This document shows positions 57,909 to 64,000 of a stretch of DNA of 64,000 bases, one piece after another (within the stretch, counting starts at the first letter, position 1; every line of letters starts with the position of its first letter). The notes under the pieces are model-generated. The model was not told the origin of the DNA. It saw only the letters and a program-made list of their open reading frames with translations, and did no database searches. Source of the stretch: Agroathelia rolfsii (taxonomy: Eukaryota > Basidiomycota > Agaricomycetes > Amylocorticiales > Amylocorticiaceae); assembly GCA_018343915.1 (NCBI GenBank), contig JABRWF010000005.1, positions 97,001 to 161,000 on the forward strand, given 5' to 3'. The translations under genes were made by a program, and so were the position numbers.

Positions 57909-59462
57909 GTTGTTAATGTATAGAAGAAAAAAGGACGGTAGGAACACAAGGATTGAAAGATGCGTCAAAGAATGAGGGAGAAAAAATGAAGGTCGATACC
58001 AGATCGACGTGGAAGAAATCAGTGAGAATGGCGGAAAGTAGAAACCAGTCTGAAGGAAGCAGTGGCGGGAATGAGGTAACTTATAACCTCCCTGGATGGC
58101 TATTCTTAGAACACAAATGTTATAAACCCATAATACCAGATACCGTCAACTTCTTGATGATCTAGGCGTAGAATGGGATCATCGCGATGGAAACCAAAAG
58201 CCCCACAATTCAAGTTCCAATGATAGATTTGAGGTACATATGATGAATGGACAGCGTGTTACCATTGGCGATGGCAGTGTTTTGGAGTTGTATCATAGCA
58301 TTCTGAAGCTGTCAGTGCCGTTGGGCTCCAGAGATGCTAACGACCTCATAGTTGCCGGCGAGGCAACTTAAAGCTTAAAACTCCAAAGACCGTGACATAT
58401 CTTGAGAGAGATTCTTGAATTTGCTTCCCTTCAAGCTATTCAAGTTGCCAGATGAGTCAGCCTTTCTAGTGCAAGCTCACGGGTCCGAAGAAGTACGAGG
58501 GTTAATGGCCATTGGTTGTAACTCCACATCACTAAAGGGATTGGAGGATTTTATGCGACCTTGAGATATGCGTGTGTGCGTGTACGTTCTCGATCATGAT
58601 CGCATGCATGATCATTTGGATACAATAGCCGGTCTCCAGGAGCGTCAATGCTATGTATAGCACGAACCATATCAGCGGTCGAGAAAGAAGCATGCTACTC
58701 GGGCTAGTAGGTCAAGAGTCGCGGACTTGAAGTTTCCAGTTGTTTACTGTGGTGGTATATATATGAGTTCTAAATTCTAGTCACGGTCATCAGAAACATT
58801 ATTTGGATAGCAGGGTCACGACGTTGAAGCAACCATGCTTCATGAGACAACTTGAAGTGAACCAAAAGTTTACATGTACAGTAGTACTGTAGATACTGCA
58901 ATCAGTAGTGTTATGAATTTTAGACAACCAAGGCCGGTTGCTCTAAGAATAATATGGCTTCAGGCCTTCAAGTTAATTGCCATTGGAACTTGATGGCCTT
59001 GTAATCCAACATAATAGTATCCCGCTGGAGTCGCTCGGTGGCAGACTGCGATCGTGTGCTCTACTCCTTGACTTCTGTTGTAATTGGAGTACTGCTATTG
59101 GTTAGTACGTTACATATGTGTATCATGTAGGTCAACTAACATTCTACGACGTAACGCACTCAAATTTGGATCATCATCGGAAAACATTATTGACACACGA
59201 AAGCCGTATCAGAGCCGAATGATGATCACGATGAAGACGTGATGATAACTACTGACGGCAATAGTGCTTGAAGGCATGGTGACCATACTGCTGGAACTGG
59301 ATTAGGATTCTATGAATTATTATCAAACTTAATTGGACAAAGACAGAGCCGCGACGGTAATGAGCGCAAATAGTAGAGTAACCATGCCACAGTGTATGTA
59401 ACTGCGCTACTGATAGTTTTGGCTTTGCGCAAGGTAGTGGTAAGGTGGATATCCAGAGAGTT
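57909..59462. other. Long intergenic region, no supported gene
   Basis: 1.55 kb between the repeat-protein start and the GRX5 stop. An open frame at 57953-58165 lacks any resemblance. A short palindromic cluster at 58591-58615 contains CGATCATGATCG followed by GCATGCATGATC. Otherwise no repeats, RNA genes or domains were recognised. Confidence 0.4.
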
Positions 59463-60082
59463 TTAAGATGATTCGGGCGTCGACGGCTTGGGAACGACAT
59501 CATTCTCCTGTAAGAATGTCTCCAACTCTCCGGATTGGTGCACTGAAGTAACAAGGGATCAGGAGATACTCGAAAAATGAGATTCTAATAGAAACTTACT
59601 TCCGAGGACAATATCACAACCGCCAACAAACTCGCCATTAACGTATAGTTGTGGGAAGGTTGGCCATTCCCTTCATAATATGTCAGCATCTGATGACGGA
59701 GGGAAAAAATCAAGGCGGTTCATACGAGAATTCCTTCATTCCAGACCGAAGTTCTGGATCCTCAAGAATATCGTACGTCTTGAGCTTCTCTGGAGGTACA
59801 CCTTGCAAATCCAGAACCTGAACTGTGGCCCTGGAAAAGCCACATTGAGGGTACTGAGGGTTCCCTTTCATAAAAAGTACAACTGGAGATGATTTGACGG
59901 CAGACTGAATCTGAGCTCTAGTCTCCTGGGATAAGTATCGCTGAGTGAGCGTTGCTGCGGGGTTTAACACAAATGTTGGCCTGGCCTTGGCCCGTAGCTA
60001 GAGTGAACATGGCTTAGAAGAGAGTAGTAGTGTATTCGGCGCGGAGCTAGCTCACAGACTGCCGCAGAACAGAGGAAAACAT
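59463..60082 (-). CDS. GRX5: Mitochondrial monothiol glutaredoxin Grx5
   Basis: Start ATG at 60082 (MFSSVLRQS), then an intron (about 60055-59996), then [20 protein letters not shown]: together an Arg-rich, acid-free presequence. The glutaredoxin domain reads [20 protein letters not shown], with the monothiol CGFS active site near 59840, then [20 protein letters not shown] and, after the next intron, [20 protein letters not shown], with the TFPQLY cis-Pro and GGCD glutathione-binding motifs. A last exon encodes [15 protein letters not shown] and [11 protein letters not shown]. It transfers Fe-S clusters from the Isu scaffold in the matrix. An alternative GTG-initiated frame is not needed. Confidence 0.93.
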
Positions 60083-60131
60083 TATAAAACAGTGATAGAG
60101 AAGATGGAACCTAGTTATGTGAGTGCGTCGA

Positions 60132-60368
60132 TTAGCTATTAGTATGAGTTTGACTGTAGCAATTAGCAAGCCCTGCTTTGCTTCCGGCATTCATGCTGAC
60201 TGTACGAAATGTCATCGGAAGTAAACCGGAACGAGTGTAAGCCGGTCGAGCCGGCGCCGCTGCTTTACCAGCCTTCTTACCCCGGACTCGGTGACGAGCT
60301 ATGCTAACCGAAGGCATGGTAGGAGGAATACCGGCGTGACCATAATCAGGTTCTACCAACAACACCAT
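60132..60368 (-). CDS. Small ORF of unknown function just upstream of GRX5
   Basis: 78 codons (or 61 from an internal Met at 60317, MPSVSIARHRV), ending 49 nt before the GRX5 ATG on the same strand. The sequence is basic and Ala/Gly-rich (RGKKAGKAAAPARPAYTRS) with no family resemblance. Its first ATG is only 30 bp from the divergent SDR ATG at 60399, leaving little room for its own promoter. It may be a separate small gene, the upstream part of a bicistronic GRX5 mRNA, or chance. Confidence 0.3.
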   Translation of the reverse strand: MVLLVEPDYGHAGIPPTMPSVSIARHRVRGKKAGKAAAPARPAYTRSGLLPMTFRTVSMNAGSKAGLANCYSQTHTNS

Positions 60369-60398
60369 TTATTGCATTTCTCAAGCAGTTTATACCTC

Positions 60399-61474
60399 AT
60401 GAAAATTGACTCTAAGACTTTCATCGTCTCTGGAGGGTGCATGCTTTTTTTTTTTACTTGTACTCCTGCTCGGACTCACCTCCGGTGCCTGTGTGCTGTT
60501 GGCTTGGAAATTTCTATTGTCAAATCATTAGGTCTTCCGGTCTCGGGCTGGCGACCGTCTTGGATCTTTTAGATTCGAAAAACACACATATAGCCCTCTT
60601 GGACCGCTCACCTCCGCCCCAAGACTTGAGTAGCAATCCAAGTGTGAAATACTTCGAATGTGATATTACGGACGTAGTACAGATTGAAAATGCAGTTGAA
60701 GCTGCTGTAGAGTGGTCAAAGGCGAGAAATGCGCCTCTGGGAGGTGTAATAAATTGTGCAGGAGTTGGGACAGCTAGTAAGGTTTGTCGCACCGTCTTTG
60801 ATACGATATTGGACATACAAAAGGAGTGACTGATTCATTTCGTTAGATCATCGATGCTAAGAATGAACCGCATTCCCTCGATCTTTGGAAGTTCACTATT
60901 GATGTCAACTTGCACGGGACTTTCAATCTCACTCGGTTGGCGCTCAAGCACTTGATTCATGCCACCCCAGAGCCTGGTCATGACGAGGAAAGAGGTGTCA
61001 TAATCATGGTTTCAAGTGCAGCAGCAGTATGCCTTCCAAACTCTTAAGAATTACACATCAAATTTACCTAAAGTCTGCAGTTTGAAGGGCAACCTGGGCA
61101 GACCGCTTATTCTGCTACCAAAGGCGCTATACGATCGATGACTCTACCCATGGCTAGAGATCTTGCCCGCCATCATGTGCGTGTAGTGACCATCGCGCCT
61201 GGAGTGTTTGCTAGTAACATGACGGCATCATTCCCGGACAAGACAAGAAGAAGGTGGGCTTTCAAACTAGACATTGTATATAACCTGTCGATCAAAGTGT
61301 TCTAAGCTCTTGGCTTCCGCTTATAGCTTAGAGAGAGAGGGAATTGTTTACCCACAGCGATTTGGTCAACCGCACGAGTTCGCCAAGACGGTCAGGTGGG
61401 CACTGGAGTGTGCATATGTCAATGGAGAGACGATTCGCCTGAGTGGTGCAGGCCGCTTGCCCGGAAAACTGTAA
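60399..61474 (+). CDS. Short-chain dehydrogenase, 3-hydroxyacyl-CoA dehydrogenase type-2 (HSD10)-like
   Basis: Spliced reading: [13 protein letters not shown] joined to [15 protein letters not shown], giving the G-G-x-x-G-L-G NAD-binding loop; then [81 protein letters not shown] with the Y-S-A-T-K active site, [20 protein letters not shown] and [20 protein letters not shown], ending GRLPGKL. Introns: about 60437-60531 (with a T run), 60781-60845, 61022-61079 and 61255-61326. The D after the second beta strand (LLDR) points to NAD rather than NADP. The family oxidises 3-hydroxyacyl-CoA in branched-chain amino-acid and fatty-acid breakdown. No clear mitochondrial presequence is seen. Confidence 0.88.
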
Positions 61475-61723
61475 GGTTTCAAATATAGGGCTTCTGCTAC
61501 GTATGACCAGTGAAGAATAATATTCCCATTGAGAGCCATATCTATGTTAAAGCTATCGAAACCTTAGAAGAAGACAACATGCAGATATGCTAGACTATTT
61601 GATGCTACCTTGACTCGGTATATCACGGACGTGATGTAACGTCGAGTTTACATACTTGAGCTATTACTTGAATTCGAACATCTCTTACAGGCGCTGACCC
61701 TCGGTTGCATTATAATCAAGCAC

Positions 61724-64000
61724 ATGAATGACAGAAGCAGAAGAACACCATACGAAAAACTTGCACCTCCTCGCATTGCTAGAGCATCCCAGTTAAAGGC
61801 TCACTCTGGTAACGGTAAACTGAACGAAGATCTAGGAAGCGACTTCGCAAGCAACCACACTCGATCTTCCCAGCCCTCGAGCCAACGCTCCGACACGATC
61901 CCATCTTCCACATTTCGGGCGAGAAAAAACGACTATCGCGAAAAGAAAATAAAAAGTCCCCCCCTCGGGATAGATGTTGACGACAGTATTGATGACTTGG
62001 ACTGTCTGTCTCAAACATCGTCGCGGTCCCGTTCTTCCTCGGCCAAGTTGCAACCATCATCCACTACTACACATAACGCCTCCGACCCCTCAGAAGATCC
62101 TAGATACCCGAATCCTAAATATAATGACCTCTCAAAGTTGAAATTCAAGAAAAACAAGACGGTGAACATGGCTCCTAGCTCCCGCAAAATCGATCCTGAC
62201 TCGGAGACAAACGAACTTTGCGTGACCCCAACGCGACCTGCCACAACACCAAAGCCTACCAATCAACCCTCTACTCCACCTAGATTGACCACTCGAGGCT
62301 CAAAACACTCAAAAAATAGATTCGTCAACGCCGAAGATAATGATTCATCTCGGTTGATGATTCAGGAGTATTATACCGGAGATAGCGGAACGAATATTGT
62401 TAGCTTTACACACACTCATCCCAAACCTGCTCTCGCCCAATTCCCCAGCCTATCACCCATACGAAGCAAGCAGCCCAGTACATCCCATAGATATGGATCT
62501 AACGCACCGTCTAACACGTCTGTTGATTCTTCAAAGAGTGATCGGATGGCACCAAAATCATCCACTGGGCTATACGTACAAGAATCCTCTGACGAAAACT
62601 CATCAAGTGAAGAAGATGTGACAGAGATGCCTCTATCCCCTTCAACATCTCATAATGTGTCTCGCTCAAAGAAGCAGATTTGCACGAACCAAACGAAGTC
62701 CAAAGGCTCCATCAGGCCAAAACGAACTCGCAAAATCGCGCCCTTTCCTATGCTGCCCCAGGAGTTCGAAAACGTTGAAGGACCGAGCACTTCAATGAAC
62801 CAACACAAGGTTTTTAATTATAGGGCTTCTAGACATAAACACGAACGGGACGCTACGTAATTGAGCACTATGTCTATTTAAGATTCTATCTCATATTTTT
62901 CCAGGCCAGACTCCGATTTCGAAAGATACGCAACGCAGTTTGATGACTCTCGTAAGTGGTCGATTAAATCCATCTTCTATGTCTTACTTTCTTCTTCTTC
63001 TAGTACTCTTTGATGTCGATCCATCCAAACTTTGCCCTTATTGTGACATGCCTCTTCCTAATAGACCTACAAGAACTCTACGTGCCCTACTCGACTCTAC
63101 CTATGCAAGATCTACTCCCGATCCACGTCCACTTAATCCGTTGGGTTTGAAGGCCCCTTTATCCACCTTCATTCCGGTTTGCCAACGTCATAACTTTGAA
63201 TCCAACATCTTACCTGTGGCACGCGAGAGAGGCTGGCCCCAGGACATTAATTGGTCTTCCGTACAAAAACGTATTGAAGTCATGCAACCATGGTTACGCC
63301 AGTTGATTGAGAATGATGGTGATACACTAGATTTCAGTTGCTCTCAAGAAGATGCTCAAGGCACATGTCTAGAAAGTGAAAAACAAGATCAGAGTTACTT
63401 CTGGCAAGAAATCACAAAACAAATAAGGAAGAGCGGCGTGCGCACAGTATCCAGCATACGTGGTCAGTTTTCAAATTTTGAAAAGACCCAGCCAGGATAG
63501 TAAGTGGATGCTTTTGTTCATCGAAAACGTTCATTAATATGTCCATAGTTATGGCGAAGTTGGATCTCTAGTTATCCATCAAACGCTATACAATCTTTTT
63601 CCGCCGTCTTCGATTGACCCCAAAAGTGTCGCTCCTTTGACAGCTGCCGATTTTCTTCAGCACGTCCTCGTACCCGAAGTCGCTCTTGCTCTTATCCGTT
63701 CTGACTGCGGACTTAATCAAGTGGAAGCGCTGAAAACCCTTCGTGATAGCGTTCAATATGGCACCATGATGTTTCCGGATCTAGGTGACGGAAGTATGAG
63801 TGCTGGCGATGCGATTGTTAAGGAACGAGCGAGACTACGAAGGAGAGAGGTTGAAGAAGAAGATCGTGAGGCAGGACATCTTTCGCATGATGTTGAAACA
63901 GATAGTGATGTTAGCATGAGATCCATGCTTTCTAACCTCTCAAATAGACGCAGTCAGCGCACGCATCACCATCCTGCGAAACCCACGCACTCGGCTGCAA
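61724..64000 (+). CDS. RTC4: RTC4-domain protein, cut by the window edge
   Basis: Exons 61724-62856, 62905-62951, 63004-63499 and 63549 onward, open at the right edge. The first 380 residues are Ser/Pro/Lys-rich and disordered (SSRSRSSSAKLQPSS, QESSDENSSSEEDVTEMP). The conserved part starts LLFDVDPSKLCPYCDMPLPN, then STFIPVCQRHNFESNILPVA, RGWPQDINWSSVQKRI and YYGEVGSLVIHQTLYNLFPP, matching the fungal RTC4-like domain (C-P-Y-C and C-x-R-H as probable metal ligands). Yeast Rtc4 was named for a restriction-of-telomere-capping genetic effect; its biochemical role is not established. The C-terminal part visible here is acidic and Arg-rich. Confidence 0.85.

Noticed and set aside
57953..58165. 70-codon plus-strand open frame beside the repeat-protein start
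   Set aside because: It overlaps the presumed promoter and 5' UTR of the minus-strand gene and has no resemblance to any family.

Overview
The window is nuclear DNA of a filamentous basidiomycete, most likely an agaricomycete. The evidence is dense genes with many 47-75 bp GT-AG introns, a Ste50/Ubc2-type adaptor carrying two C-terminal SH3 domains, and Copia and chromodomain Gypsy retrotransposons of fungal type. No bacterial features (operons, Shine-Dalgarno sites, CRISPR, IS elements) are present.

Positions 1-30385 are an AT-rich, TpA-rich graveyard of nested LTR retrotransposons. A decayed Ty1/Copia element runs on the minus strand from the left edge to about 9.2 kb. A decayed chromodomain Ty3/Gypsy element runs on the plus strand from about 12.6 to 27.2 kb. 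Both are split by solo LTRs of at least five families, called A to F here, most flanked by exact or one-mismatch 5-bp target-site duplications. At 3228-6606 four LTRs sit inside one another within the Copia pol gene. Removing the insertions together with one TSD copy restores the host reading frame in several cases. Stop codons and lost catalytic residues are mostly C-to-T / G-to-A changes, often CpA to TpA, which looks like RIP or another cytosine-deamination process.

From about 30.5 kb the sequence becomes a compact array of intact genes: an unknown Ser/Pro-rich protein (minus), STE50/ubc2 (plus), the Hsp70 escort ZIM17/HEP1 (plus), the Paf1-complex subunit LEO1 (plus), an HDDC2-like HD-domain nucleotidase (plus), the bifunctional purine enzyme ADE16/17 (minus), a SEC72-like TPR protein (plus), the phosphatidate phosphatase APP1 (plus), a flavin-reductase-like protein (plus), DNA polymerase alpha POL1 (minus), a secreted Lys/Asp-rich repeat protein built from duplicated phase-2 exons (minus), mitochondrial monothiol glutaredoxin GRX5 (minus), a type-2 3-hydroxyacyl-CoA dehydrogenase-like SDR (plus), and an RTC4-domain protein cut by the right edge (plus). 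Most are unrelated housekeeping functions, so order alone implies no pathway. Divergent pairs share short promoters: the unknown gene with STE50, and ADE16 with SEC72.

The most unusual items are the exon-duplicated KKDKKK protein (56494-57908), a 15-bp-period CATGTG array plus a conserved intron inside the Gypsy LTR, the non-autonomous element with internal tandem repeats (20581-24563), and a small ORF 49 nt upstream of GRX5 on the same strand. Exon limits were read by eye from splice motifs and frame continuity; TE family limits come from terminal motifs and TSDs.
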